Below, in pieces: positions 9,485 to 17,914 of a stretch of 64,000 nt of DNA (position 1 is its first letter; every line of letters starts with the position of its first letter). A program made the position numbers and the translations under genes. This DNA comes from Acidimicrobium ferrooxidans DSM 10331 (GTDB lineage Bacteria; Actinomycetota; Acidimicrobiia; Acidimicrobiales; Acidimicrobiaceae). The notes beneath the pieces are model-generated. The model had not been told where the DNA came from. It ran no database searches and saw nothing but the letters and a program-made list of their open reading frames with translations. The stretch spans positions 1,926,001 through 1,990,000 of the forward strand of contig NC_013124.1 of NCBI RefSeq assembly GCF_000023265.1. Direction: 5' to 3'.

Positions 9485-10831
9485 ATGGCTCCAGCGCGCC
9501 AGTACCTCTTCGTGACGAATCGAGGGCCGTTCGCGATCTCGCCGTCCGGGTCGCTCCACGAGGCGGGCGGTGGCCTCGCTGCCGGCCTGCGAGGACTGCT
9601 CGCAACGGGTCAAGCGCGATCCGTCTTCGCCGTCGACGACGGACCAGAACGCGAGCACTGGAGCGCCGTCGGCGACGATCGCCTCATCCCAGCTGCTGTC
9701 CCGGAGGAAGTGCACCGTAGCGCCTACGACACCATCGCGAACGAGCTCCTCTGGTACTGCGCTCATCAGCTGTTCGACCTCGCGTTCGAGCCGATCGACG
9801 ACGCTCACTCGCGAAGGGCGTGGTCGCACTACGAAACGTTCAACGAGCTCATGGCCGAAGCAGCGCACGCCGTTGCCAATGTTGACGACGTCATCGTCGT
9901 CAACGACTACCACCTCTATCTCGTGCCTCGGGCGCTCCGAGCACGCGGCTGGCAAGGCACGCTGGTCTTCTTCCTACACATCCCCGTGCCGACCGAGCAG
10001 GAGTACGCGGTCCTGCCGGCAGTGGTTCGTCGGGCCCTCCTCGATGGCATCGCCGAAGCTGACCTCATCGCCGTCCACGCACCGACGTGGGCCGAGCGGC
10101 TGCGAGCACTCTTCGATGCGAGCGGACTCGTGGCGCCGCCGATCGTGGTCGCCCCCCTCCCCGTCGACGTCGTTGGATTGCTCGAGCGTGCCGCACGTCC
10201 CGATGTCGCCGAAGCGGGCGAGCGCCTCGACGCAACCGGCGGCGCACTCCCCACGATCACGCGCGTCGACCGCATCGAGCCGTCGAAGAACCTGCTGCGT
10301 GGCGTCGCCGCGATCGACCGGATGCTGGAGCTCCGCCCCGACCTCGCGGGCCGGTTCCGAGCCCTCCACCTCGCCTACCCCTCGCGCGGCAACCTGGACA
10401 AGTACCATCGCCTCCGTTCGTCGCTCGTCGACATGATCGACGCCGTCAACGACCGCTGGCGGCGTTCAGGGTGGGTGCCGATCGAGGCGCACCTCAGCGA
10501 CGACCCGGCACGATCCATCGCTGCCTACCAGCGCTTCAGGGTGCTGCTCGTCAACCCGGTGCGCGACGGACTCAACCTCGTCGCACCCGAAGCGAGTCTG
10601 CTCGCCCCCCCAGACGCCCACATCGTGCTCTCGCGTAGCGCGGGTATCGCAGAGCACATCGGAGACCATGTGACGCTCGTCGACCCGTTCGACGTCGACG
10701 AGACCGCTCGTGCCCTCATCGATGCGCTCGAGCGGCCCGGTGATCTCGAACCGGTGCGCCGCTGGGTTCACAGCAATTCCTGGGATCGCTGGCTTGCCAC
10801 GATCACCCCGACCGCCACGGAGACGCGATGA
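9485..10831 (+). CDS. otsA: Trehalose-6-phosphate synthase (GT20)
   Basis: A 448-residue glycosyltransferase family 20 enzyme that joins a nucleotide-activated glucose to glucose-6-phosphate. Signatures: FVTNRGP and GGGLAAGL near the start, VVNDYHLYLVP, FFLHIPVPTEQEYAVLP, TRVDRIEPSKN, and NPVRDGLNLVAPE near the end. The usual Asp-Tyr-Thr-Lys-Gly of OtsA is IEPSKN here, within family variation. otsB follows with an ATGA overlap. Confidence 0.9.
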   Translation: MAPARQYLFVTNRGPFAISPSGSLHEAGGGLAAGLRGLLATGQARSVFAVDDGPEREHWSAVGDDRLIPAAVPEEVHRSAYDTIANELLWYCAHQLFDLAFEPIDDAHSRRAWSHYETFNELMAEAAHAVANVDDVIVVNDYHLYLVPRALRARGWQGTLVFFLHIPVPTEQEYAVLPAVVRRALLDGIAEADLIAVHAPTWAERLRALFDASGLVAPPIVVAPLPVDVVGLLERAARPDVAEAGERLDATGGALPTITRVDRIEPSKNLLRGVAAIDRMLELRPDLAGRFRALHLAYPSRGNLDKYHRLRSSLVDMIDAVNDRWRRSGWVPIEAHLSDDPARSIAAYQRFRVLLVNPVRDGLNLVAPEASLLAPPDAHIVLSRSAGIAEHIGDHVTLVDPFDVDETARALIDALERPGDLEPVRRWVHSNSWDRWLATITPTATETR

Positions 10832-11631
10832 CAGGCTGGAGGGACGTCGTCACGGCTCTCGTCAGAGCGCACCGCCCGCTGGTTGCGCTCGACTTCGATG
10901 GGACCCTCGCCTCGATCACGGCGGATCCCTCGCGCGCCAGCATCGCTCCGGATCTCCTCGACGATCTGAGCGGGCTCGCGCGCACGCTGCGCATCGCGAT
11001 CGTGTCCGGAAGACCTCGCTCCTTCCTCACCGATCAGCTTGGCGACCTTGCCGTGCGGATCGAGATCGCCTCCAACTACGGGCGCGACGAGACGGCCACG
11101 CCCGCAGATCGCGACCTCCTCGACCGGGTGGCGAGAGGCCTTGCGGACCTCGCGGCCGATGGCGCGCTCATTGAACGCAAGCCGACGTCGGTGGCCCTGC
11201 ACGTTCGGGAGCATCCCGAACTCGCCGCTCGAGCCGCGGTGACGGTCCAGAGGTTGGCCGCCGCCTACCACCTTGATCTTCAAGAAGCTCGCCAGGCATA
11301 CGAGCTGCTCTTGCCTTCATCGGCGACGAAGGGCACGGCAGTCTCGTCCCTGATCACCGACGACACCGACTTCGTGCTCTACGCCGGTGACGACGTCGGC
11401 GACATCGCCGCCGTCGAAGCCGTGCGCGGTCACGGCGGGCCGTCGTGGTGCCTCGCGATCGACTCTGGTGAGCTCCCTCCTGCGCTCGCGGCGATCAGCG
11501 ACGAGGTCATCGATCAGCCCGAACTGCACCGCCGTCTCCACTCCCTCCGCGAACTCCTCGCCTCGCGTCACGCCGATCATGACGGTCCTGTCGACGATTT
11601 TGCTCAACGAAGTCGCGAGGCCGACCGATAG
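10828..11631 (+). CDS. otsB: Trehalose-6-phosphate phosphatase
   Basis: A 267-residue HAD-superfamily phosphatase: ALDFDGTLASI (motif I with the nucleophile Asp), IVSGR (motif II), ERKPTSVALHVR typical of trehalose phosphatases, then ATKGTAV and YAGDDVGDIAAVEAV (motif IV). It completes trehalose synthesis for osmotic or dehydration protection. The ATG overlaps the otsA stop, so the two form a coupled operon. Confidence 0.92.
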   Translation: MTGWRDVVTALVRAHRPLVALDFDGTLASITADPSRASIAPDLLDDLSGLARTLRIAIVSGRPRSFLTDQLGDLAVRIEIASNYGRDETATPADRDLLDRVARGLADLAADGALIERKPTSVALHVREHPELAARAAVTVQRLAAAYHLDLQEARQAYELLLPSSATKGTAVSSLITDDTDFVLYAGDDVGDIAAVEAVRGHGGPSWCLAIDSGELPPALAAISDEVIDQPELHRRLHSLRELLASRHADHDGPVDDFAQRSREADR

Positions 11632-11659
11632 CCACCGCAGTGATGACCCGAGGAGGGCC

Positions 11660-12151
11660 ATGATGGTCTCGGTTGGCACGGAGGTAGGCGCCGCTCCGTC
11701 GCGTCGTGCCGACATCTTGCGCGCAACGTGGGAGCTCCTCGCCACGACCGGAGCCAGCCACCTCACCATCCGCCGCGTCGCCCAGGGAGCGGCCGTCGAC
11801 CCCGCCCTCATCTACCACTACTTCGGGTCGAAGCGCGGCCTGCTCGGAGCGGCTCGCGACATGCCAGAGGGCCTGAGCGACATCCTCAAGGCCCAGCGAG
11901 GGCCACTCGAACGGCTTCGGATCCTGCAAACCCCACCGTGGGCGACGTGGGTCAGCGCCCTCGTCGCCTCGGTCATCGATGATCGAGAGGACGCGCTGCG
12001 ATCGCTGCACGAACTCATCGCGAGCGTCGACACCAACGGCGCCCTGCCGCGCCTTGCGCTCCTCGGCTTCTTCGCCGATCGCTTCTTGCTGCACGTGTGG
12101 TCAGCTGGACCCGATCCGGCCGCGCCGTTCGATCATGAGCTGCTGCGCTAG
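11660..12151 (+). CDS. TetR-family transcriptional regulator
   Basis: 163 residues. The N-terminal helix-turn-helix is RRADILRATWELLATTGASHLTIRRVAQGAAVDPALIYHYF by position 15-55, with the classical YHYFGSKRGLL end; the C-terminal ligand domain is divergent and short for the family. AGGAGG at 11651 favours the second of two consecutive ATGs (11663). It follows otsB by 28 bp and may regulate it or an unlinked target. Its last 51 bp overlap the 3' end of mobA on the other strand. Confidence 0.85.
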   Translation: MMVSVGTEVGAAPSRRADILRATWELLATTGASHLTIRRVAQGAAVDPALIYHYFGSKRGLLGAARDMPEGLSDILKAQRGPLERLRILQTPPWATWVSALVASVIDDREDALRSLHELIASVDTNGALPRLALLGFFADRFLLHVWSAGPDPAAPFDHELLR

Positions 12152-12688
12152 CGCGCGCGGGTCATCCGCATCCTGAAGGTCGGCCTCGAGCGGCGATGGG
12201 ACGGTGACGAGACGAGCCCCGGGCCACAGTGCGCTGAGACGTGTCGCACTTCGATCGACGCTGGCGACCCAGCCACCAGCGAGATCCCATGCTGGACCAT
12301 CGGCCCGTCGCACGACGAAGGGGCCCTCCAGCGCCACGCGCCACATCCAGCTCAGCGCATCGACGGACGCCCGAAAGAGATCAACGGGCACCACGACGAC
12401 GAGGTCCTGCGGTCGCAGGTCGAGCTCCTCAAGGGCGGCCACGATGGCGCGATGCGGACCGAACCCGGCATCAGCGACAGCCGCGGCTCCTGACACCCCA
12501 GGACCGACCTCGACGACGCGGTACGACGCACGTTCGAGTGCGTCGCGCAACCACTCGGCCTGGATCGCCCCTCCCTCGCGGGGGAGACGAGCCTTGTCGG
12601 TACCCATACGCCGCGATCGGCCACCCGTGAGCAGGAGCGCGACGCGCAGGCGTCGAGCCGGAGCCGACTCCTCATGCCACCCCACCAT
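12101..12688 (-). CDS. mobA: Molybdenum cofactor guanylyltransferase-like protein
   Basis: A 195-residue nucleotidyltransferase-fold protein with the MobA signature LLTGGRSRRMGTDKARLP near the start and VVVVPVDLF in mid-protein, where a DxP pattern is usual. It would attach GMP to molybdopterin. It is divergent from moaA with only 17 bp between start codons, and converges on the TetR gene with a 51-bp 3' overlap. The C-terminal half is weakly conserved, so a related nucleotidyltransferase is possible. Confidence 0.8.
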   Translation of the reverse strand: MVGWHEESAPARRLRVALLLTGGRSRRMGTDKARLPREGGAIQAEWLRDALERASYRVVEVGPGVSGAAAVADAGFGPHRAIVAALEELDLRPQDLVVVVPVDLFRASVDALSWMWRVALEGPFVVRRADGPAWDLAGGWVASVDRSATRLSALWPGARLVTVPSPLEADLQDADDPRALAQQLMIERRGRIGSS

Positions 12689-12693
12689 CCTGG

Positions 12694-12699
12694 TAGGCT
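12694..12699 (+). promoter_or_regulatory. -10 box of moaA (leaderless type)
   Basis: TAGGCT, six bases, then the moaA ATG. It overlaps the mobA -10 box on the other strand. Confidence 0.6.
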
Positions 12700-12700
12700 A
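12695..12700 (-). promoter_or_regulatory. -10 box of mobA (leaderless type)
   Basis: Read on the minus strand: TAGCCT, six bases, then the mobA ATG. Five of its six base pairs are shared with the moaA -10 box. Confidence 0.55.
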
Positions 12701-12705
12701 GGTCC

Positions 12706-13713
12706 ATGGACGCAGCGACGCCGTTGATCGATCCCTTCGGGCGGGAGATCACCGACCTCCGCGTCTCCATCACCGACCGCTGCAACTTCCGGTGCACCTA
12801 CTGCATGCCGGAAGAGGGTATGCACTGGCTGGACCGAGGCGAACTCCTGAGTTTCGAGGAGATCACTCGCATCGCGCGCGTCATGGCGACAGCCTTCCGG
12901 CTCCAGTCGGTGCGCATCACCGGTGGCGAGCCGACGGTACGAGCGCAGGTACCGTCGCTCATCGAACAGCTCGCGCAGGTTCGTCGCCCCGACGGCACCG
13001 GTCTCGAGCTCTCCATGACGACGAACGGCGCGACGTTCGCACTGCTCGCGGACGACCTCGTCTCGGCCGGTCTGGCGCGCGTGAACATCTCGCTCGACAC
13101 CTTGCGTCCCGAGCGCTTCGCACAGATCACGCGCCGGACCCGCCTCGAACGGGTCATCGAGGGCATCGACGCAGCAATCCGCGTCGGTCTGTCACCGGTG
13201 AAGCTCAACACCGTCGTGATGCGCGGCGTCAACGAGGACGAACTCCCTGACCTGGTGCACTTCGCGGTCGATCGTGGCATCGAAGTACGCTTCATCGAGT
13301 TCATGCCGCTCGACGGGGACGGGCACTGGTCGCCCCGCGACGTCGTCTCCGAGGCCGAGATGCTGGAGCTGCTCGCCGCGCACTTCTCGTTCCACCCCCT
13401 CGCACGGTCATCGGCTCCGGCGACCACCTACGAACTCGATGATGGATCTGGGCGCTTCGGGGTCATCCCGACGGTGACGCACCCGTTCTGCGACGCCTGT
13501 GACCGCGTGCGCCTCAGCGCCGACGGCCGCTTGCGCACGTGTCTGTTCGCGCTGGACGAGCACGACCTGCGCCCGCTACTGCGCGGTGGCGCAGGCGACG
13601 ATGCGCTCGCCGAGCGCATCGTCGCCATCGTCGGCACGAAGTGGGCAGGCCATCAGATCGGTACCGTCAGGTTCCGCCGGCCATCGAAGTCGATGAGCCA
13701 AATCGGCGGTTGA
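12706..13713 (+). CDS. moaA: GTP 3',8-cyclase MoaA
   Basis: A 335-residue radical-SAM enzyme for the first step of molybdenum cofactor synthesis. The N-terminal CNFRCTYC cluster motif, GGEPTVR, and the C-terminal second 4Fe-4S cluster motif (FCDACDRVRLSADGRLRTCLF) are all present, and the protein ends in Gly-Gly as the family requires for SAM cleavage control. It works with MoaC, encoded 61 bp downstream. Confidence 0.96.
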   Translation: MDAATPLIDPFGREITDLRVSITDRCNFRCTYCMPEEGMHWLDRGELLSFEEITRIARVMATAFRLQSVRITGGEPTVRAQVPSLIEQLAQVRRPDGTGLELSMTTNGATFALLADDLVSAGLARVNISLDTLRPERFAQITRRTRLERVIEGIDAAIRVGLSPVKLNTVVMRGVNEDELPDLVHFAVDRGIEVRFIEFMPLDGDGHWSPRDVVSEAEMLELLAAHFSFHPLARSSAPATTYELDDGSGRFGVIPTVTHPFCDACDRVRLSADGRLRTCLFALDEHDLRPLLRGGAGDDALAERIVAIVGTKWAGHQIGTVRFRRPSKSMSQIGG

Positions 13714-13762
13714 ATCGGATCGCTCCGTGGCGAATATGCCACCCGGCGAGTCATTCCTGGCC

Positions 13763-13768
13763 TAGAGT
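13763..13768 (+). promoter_or_regulatory. -10 box of moaC (leaderless type)
   Basis: TAGAGT, six bases, then ATG; moaC therefore probably has its own promoter although it follows moaA. Confidence 0.55.
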
Positions 13769-13774
13769 GTGGCC

Positions 13775-14266
13775 ATGGCCGACGGCAAGCTGACCCACTT
13801 GGACCCGCTGGGGCGGGCCCGCATGGTCGATGTGACTCCGAAGGAGCCCACGCACCGGAGAGCGCTCGCTCGCTGCAAGGTCTTCATGAAGCCCGAGACC
13901 ACGGCGCTCGTCGCCAACAACGCCGTGACCAAGGGTGACGTGCTCGGCGCCGCGCGGATCGCTGGCATCCAAGCAGCGAAGCGCACCCCGGACCTCATCC
14001 CGCTGTGCCATCCACTCCTCGTCGGCTCCGTGTACATCAACTTCACGCTCGGCGACACCTACGTCGAGGTCGAAGCCCAGGTCGAGACCGTCGACCGCAC
14101 CGGGGTCGAGATGGAGGCACTCACGGCGGCGTCCGTCGCAGCGCTGACCATTTACGACATGTGCAAGTCGTACGACCGCACCATGGTGGTCGGTGACCTC
14201 GCGCTCTGGGAGAAGGTCGGCGGTCGCTCAGGCCACTGGCGTCGGGAGGAGGCCGTCGAGCTGTGA
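13775..14266 (+). CDS. moaC: Cyclic pyranopterin monophosphate synthase MoaC
   Basis: 163 residues. It converts the MoaA product to cyclic pyranopterin monophosphate. Diagnostic blocks: HLDPLGRARMVDVTPKEPTHR, KRTPDLIPLCHPL, TGVEMEALTAASVAALTIYDMCK and a Lys-containing C-terminus. The ATG at 13775 is preferred over a GTG two codons earlier because of the -10 spacing. A small membrane protein follows with a GTGA overlap. Confidence 0.96.
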   Translation: MADGKLTHLDPLGRARMVDVTPKEPTHRRALARCKVFMKPETTALVANNAVTKGDVLGAARIAGIQAAKRTPDLIPLCHPLLVGSVYINFTLGDTYVEVEAQVETVDRTGVEMEALTAASVAALTIYDMCKSYDRTMVVGDLALWEKVGGRSGHWRREEAVEL

Positions 14267-14676
14267 CCATGCGGGTGCTCGAGGGAATCTTGGCCATCGG
14301 CTGGATCGCCATCCTCAGCGCACCGATCGTCGCTCGGCGCAACGACCCTGACGGATTTGTCTCGCTGCGACGGTACCGCAAGGCTCGGGTGGCACTCGCG
14401 CGTCGCTTCGATGGTACGGTGGCGGTTGAACTCCCGATTCCTTCCTCTCCACGGGGCTCGTCCCAACAGCTGGTCAGACGTCGTCGGGTCTATCTGCTGC
14501 TGGGAGCCGCCCTCCTCGCTGGGCTCATCGCACTGCCCGTCGATCCGCTCGGAGGGTTTCTCACGAGCCTCGTCGCCGCGACCATGTTCGTTGGCTACGT
14601 ACGGTTGATCCGCCGGCAGCGGACACCGAGTAGTTCGATTCGCCAGATGGTGATTCAGCCCGAACCGAGCCGCTAG
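14263..14676 (+). CDS. Small membrane protein of unknown function
   Basis: 137 residues (GTG start overlapping the moaC stop; an ATG two codons later is an alternative). Three hydrophobic segments are visible: residues 4-24, about 76-94 and about 97-116, with a basic Arg/Lys loop between the first and second. I do not recognise the family. The overlap suggests cotranslation with moaC, but there is no sign of a molybdenum-related role. Confidence 0.6.
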   Translation: MTMRVLEGILAIGWIAILSAPIVARRNDPDGFVSLRRYRKARVALARRFDGTVAVELPIPSSPRGSSQQLVRRRRVYLLLGAALLAGLIALPVDPLGGFLTSLVAATMFVGYVRLIRRQRTPSSSIRQMVIQPEPSR

Positions 14677-14713
14677 CATGCTCGTTCATCGGCGACCACG
14701 CCGATGAACCCTC

Positions 14714-14786
14714 GGGGGTGTAGCTCAGCTGGTAGAGCGCTACGTTCGCAACGTAGAAGTCGGCGGTTCGAGTCCGCTCACCTCCA
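14714..14786 (+). tRNA. tRNA-Ala (CGC)
   Basis: A 73-nt cloverleaf: acceptor GGGGGTG pairing with CACCTCC, including the G3-U70 wobble that identifies alanine tRNAs; anticodon stem CTACG/CGTAG around TTCGCAA, giving anticodon CGC; T-loop GTTCGAGTC. CCA is not fully encoded. Confidence 0.95.
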
Positions 14787-15559
14787 CCGACGGTCAGCCT
14801 CACCTGCTGGATCTGGTGGGTCCGATCACGGTTTGCATGACAGCACGCGATGGGTTCACCAGCGCGCGGGCACGTGCTCAACAGACCCGACCGCGCCGAG
14901 CTGTTGGCACACATCGACGGGCGCAGCGGCCGTTCGACGGCATCGTCTCTTCGCGCTCGGCTGGTGCGTGTGCCCACCTCCGCGAGCGGCGTCTCGCAAC
15001 GATCGGTTGAACCGAGTGTGCAGCGAGCCGGCCCGCTTCGAGCCCCTGGGAGTCCTCGGGATCGGGAGTGCCGGGCATACCCGCAGTTCGGCACGGGCTC
15101 GCCGTGGCGTGGTCCTCAAGGAGGTAGCGATCTCCTTCGTCGGCCGCCCCCTCGAGACATCGATGGGGGCAGGGGGAGCAGTCTCACCCAACATTGACAT
15201 GGAGGGGAACTCCGAGCACAGCGGGTTGCGCCGCTCGAGGCTGCCTGGCGCAACAATCCGGAGCGCTTCGTACGCAAGCCGCCGGAGCCGCCTGCCCTAC
15301 CGAGGCACGTCTTGATCAATCCGCCAGAGGAAGTGGCAGCGCCGACACAGTGAAGTGCCGACCAGGGGTGTCCGTCAAGGCTTTGACAGGTTCCGGAGGG
15401 CGTACGATGCACGAGCCCACACGATCCCCGTGATGCCGATCCCCCGTCTGCGAGGAATCAACGCATCGTGCGCCGATAGGTAGGCCACCTCGGTGGAGAT
15501 TCCCCGTCAGCGAGAACACAACGCTGCCACCGCATTCAGGTGAGCGCTACCGGTATGGC
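14787..15559. other. Gene-poor stretch after tRNA-Ala
   Basis: Open frames occur on both strands but none has a recognisable domain or a convincing start signal. I see no terminal repeats. The stretch separates tRNA-Ala from the arsenic cassette and could be decayed foreign DNA. Confidence 0.5.
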
Positions 15560-15982
15560 TCAGTGCTCCGATGTGCTCGGGAGCCTTGACAGAACATCGT
15601 CGTCGGATCGACCAAGGAGCTGTGCCAGCGCTCCGAGCCGCTCGGGGACCAGGCGGTAGTACACCCACATCCCGCGCCGCTGGCGGCTGACGATCCCGGC
15701 ATCGAGCAGAACCTTCAGATGGTGGCTCACGGTTGGCTGCGCCAGGCCAAGAGGAGCCACCAGGTCACACACGCAGGCTTCACCCAGAGGCGCACCCTGG
15801 AGTAGGCTGATCAATTGGAGCCGAGCAGGATCAGCCACAGCCCTGAGCAGGGTGGCGAGTCTCTGGGCCGCTGCCCGATCAAGCGTCGGGCGCGTCAGGG
15901 TTGGAGTGCAGACATCGGCCGCCGTCGACTGACCGGCATCAGGACGGACCAGCGGCCGTACGGCGTTCCTCACAGCCCTCAT
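15560..15982 (-). CDS. arsR: ArsR/SmtB-family metalloregulator
   Basis: 140 residues. The winged helix is ARLQLISLLQGAP followed by ACVCDLVAPLGLAQPTVSHHLKVLLDAG; the CVC pair in the recognition region is the arsenite site of classical ArsR, and a further Cys lies near residue 25 in an N-terminal extension. It would repress the ars genes until As(III) or Sb(III) binds. It is divergent from arsB, with a palindromic operator between them. Confidence 0.92.
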   Translation of the reverse strand: MRAVRNAVRPLVRPDAGQSTAADVCTPTLTRPTLDRAAAQRLATLLRAVADPARLQLISLLQGAPLGEACVCDLVAPLGLAQPTVSHHLKVLLDAGIVSRQRRGMWVYYRLVPERLGALAQLLGRSDDDVLSRLPSTSEH

Positions 15983-16034
15983 CCTACAACCGCCCTCTCG
16001 GCACCGAAGGGATCCGTCGACCGTGGCCTGGATA

Positions 16035-16052
16035 TATTGATGACCATCAATA
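16035..16052. promoter_or_regulatory. Candidate ArsR operator
   Basis: TATTGATG, two bases, CATCAATA: a perfect 8-2-8 palindrome in the arsR-arsB intergenic region (15983-16380). ATTGATG half sites resemble known ArsR-family operators. Nothing else is evident in this 400-bp gap. Confidence 0.75.
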
Positions 16053-16380
16053 CATTACGGTGCAACCACGCAGGTCGAAGACCGACCGCCCCGTTGGGCG
16101 GCGTCACCAACGTGCAGCAGCACTGGACGTCACCGACGAGCAGCAGCCATCGGCACGCGCATCGACCTCGAACCGTGCCAGCGACGAGGACCCTCGGACC
16201 CAGGCACGCTCCTCTGATAACCCCTCGGTGTCCCTTCCCTCCACGGCGGTTGGACTCTCAGGGAGTCACGAACTCCCGAAGGCCGCGCCGTAGTGCCACT
16301 GCGCGGAACACCCGAGCGCGCCGACAGTCCCCATCGCGGAGCGCTTCCCAGTCGTGCAGCCGAAGGCGTATGGAGCTCGC

Positions 16381-17697
16381 GTGCTGAGCCTCCACGGACC
16401 CGCCCTCATCGTCACGGCCATCGCGATCTTCGTCGCGACCCTGGCCCTCGTGATCACGCAACCCAAGGGACTGTCGATCGGCTGGTCAGCGACCGGAGGC
16501 GCGCTGCTCGCTCTCGCGCTCGGCGTCGTCCACCTCACCAACGTCGTCACGGTTTGGGGAATCGTCTGGAACGCCACCGCGACCTTCGTCGCGTTGATCG
16601 TGATTTCTATGGTGCTCGACAGAGTGGGGTTCTTTCGGTGGGCCGCACTCCACGTCCTGCGCGCAGCCCACGGCAGTGCCGTCCGTGCCTTCTTCTACGT
16701 GCTCATCCTTGGCGCGGTGGTCGCAGCCCTCTTTGCGAACGACGGCGCAGCGTTGATCTTGACTCCGATCGTGTACGAGCAAGTGCGTGCACTCGGGTTC
16801 GGGCCTCGTCAGGCGCTCCCGTTCGTGATGGCGGCAGGCTTCATCGCCGACACAACGAGCCTCCCGCTCATCGTGTCGAACTTGGTCAACATCGTGAGTG
16901 CCAACTACTTCCACATCGGCTTTGCTACCTACGCCAAGACGATGGCCCCAGTCGACCTCGTGGCCTTCGTCGCGAGCACCGCGGTCCTCTACCTCTTCTA
17001 TCGGCGGATGCTGCCTGGTCGTTACGATCCGAACGCGCTTGCCGCTCCCCACAGCGCCATCGCGGACCACGGCCTGTTTCGGGCCAGCTGGGTGGTGCTC
17101 GGGGTCCTGCTCGGCGGCTACTTCCTCTCGGAGCCGCTCCACTTCGTGGTGTCGATCCCCGCCGGTCTTGCGGCGATCTTCCTCCTGCTCCTCGCCTCCC
17201 GCTCTGCCGCACTCTCCTCGGCCGCCGTGCTCCGCGAAGCCCCGTGGAGGATCGTGGTGTTCTCGATCGGCATGTACCTGGTCGTCTTCGGGCTGCGCAA
17301 CGCTGGTCTGACCACTTTCCTCTCCGACGCCCTCAGCGCAACCGCTCGCGCCGGACTCGTGCCAGCGGCCCTTGCGAGTGGCTTCGGTGCTGCCGCGTTG
17401 TCTGCGGTGATGAACAACTTGCCGACCGTCCTCATCGGTGCGCTGTCGATCAACGGAGCACATCTCGCAGGACTCGCTCGGACGGCGTCGGTGTTCGGCA
17501 ACGTGGTCGGATCAGACCTCGGCCCGAAGTTCACCCCGATCGGCTCCCTCGCGACGTTGCTCTGGCTCCACGTCCTCGAGACCAAGGGCATCAAGATCAG
17601 CTGGGGCCGCTACTTCCGCCAAGGCATCGTGCTCACCGTTCCGGTCCTTGCCATCACGCTGGCGGCCCTGGCAGGGTGGGTCGCCATTGCGCACTGA
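16381..17697 (+). CDS. arsB: Arsenite efflux permease ArsB
   Basis: 438 residues from the GTG at 16381, which follows GGAG and aligns with the start of known ArsB; a GTG at 16354 would add nine residues. A 12-segment-type transporter with near-invariant blocks: QPKGLSIGWSATGGALLALA, VWNATATFVALIV, ALFANDGAALILTPIV, FVMAAGFIADTTSLPLIVSNLVNIVSA, and GSDLGPKFTPIGSLATLLWLH. It extrudes arsenite/antimonite. Confidence 0.95.
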   Translation: MLSLHGPALIVTAIAIFVATLALVITQPKGLSIGWSATGGALLALALGVVHLTNVVTVWGIVWNATATFVALIVISMVLDRVGFFRWAALHVLRAAHGSAVRAFFYVLILGAVVAALFANDGAALILTPIVYEQVRALGFGPRQALPFVMAAGFIADTTSLPLIVSNLVNIVSANYFHIGFATYAKTMAPVDLVAFVASTAVLYLFYRRMLPGRYDPNALAAPHSAIADHGLFRASWVVLGVLLGGYFLSEPLHFVVSIPAGLAAIFLLLLASRSAALSSAAVLREAPWRIVVFSIGMYLVVFGLRNAGLTTFLSDALSATARAGLVPAALASGFGAAALSAVMNNLPTVLIGALSINGAHLAGLARTASVFGNVVGSDLGPKFTPIGSLATLLWLHVLETKGIKISWGRYFRQGIVLTVPVLAITLAALAGWVAIAH

Positions 17698-17749
17698 AAC
17701 AGCGTCAGCCCGCGATCGATCAAGGAGCCTTCGAGAGCAAGGAGCAACC

Positions 17750-17914
17750 ATGGACCCACGACGTCGTCTCGACCAGCCGCAGCCGACGAGTGACCCCCGA
17801 CCGATCCGGTGCCGATACCCGGCCGCCTTTCACGGAGGAGACCTCGGGCCAGCCGAGAGGCGCATCGGTCATCTCGGACCCGGTGCCGCTCGATGGGCGC
17901 AGAGGTCAGCATGA
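17750..17914 (+). CDS. Possible 54-residue ORF between arsB and the flavoprotein
   Basis: AAGGAG lies five bases before the ATG, and the TGA overlaps the next gene's ATG (ATGA). The peptide is rich in Arg and Pro, with one Cys near position 22 and no known domain. The translation signals are good, but the composition is also what chance high-G+C frames give. It could act as a leader peptide coupling ribosomes to the flavoprotein gene. Confidence 0.35.
   Translation: MDPRRRLDQPQPTSDPRPIRCRYPAAFHGGDLGPAERRIGHLGPGAARWAQRSA

Noticed and set aside
14704-15315. A 203-codon plus-strand frame covering tRNA-Ala and the DNA after it
   Set aside because: It starts within the tRNA region and has no recognisable domain or start signal; high-G+C chance frame.
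15361-15410. TTGACA with a TACGAT downstream as a promoter
   Set aside because: The gap between the boxes is only 14 bases and no supported gene follows.
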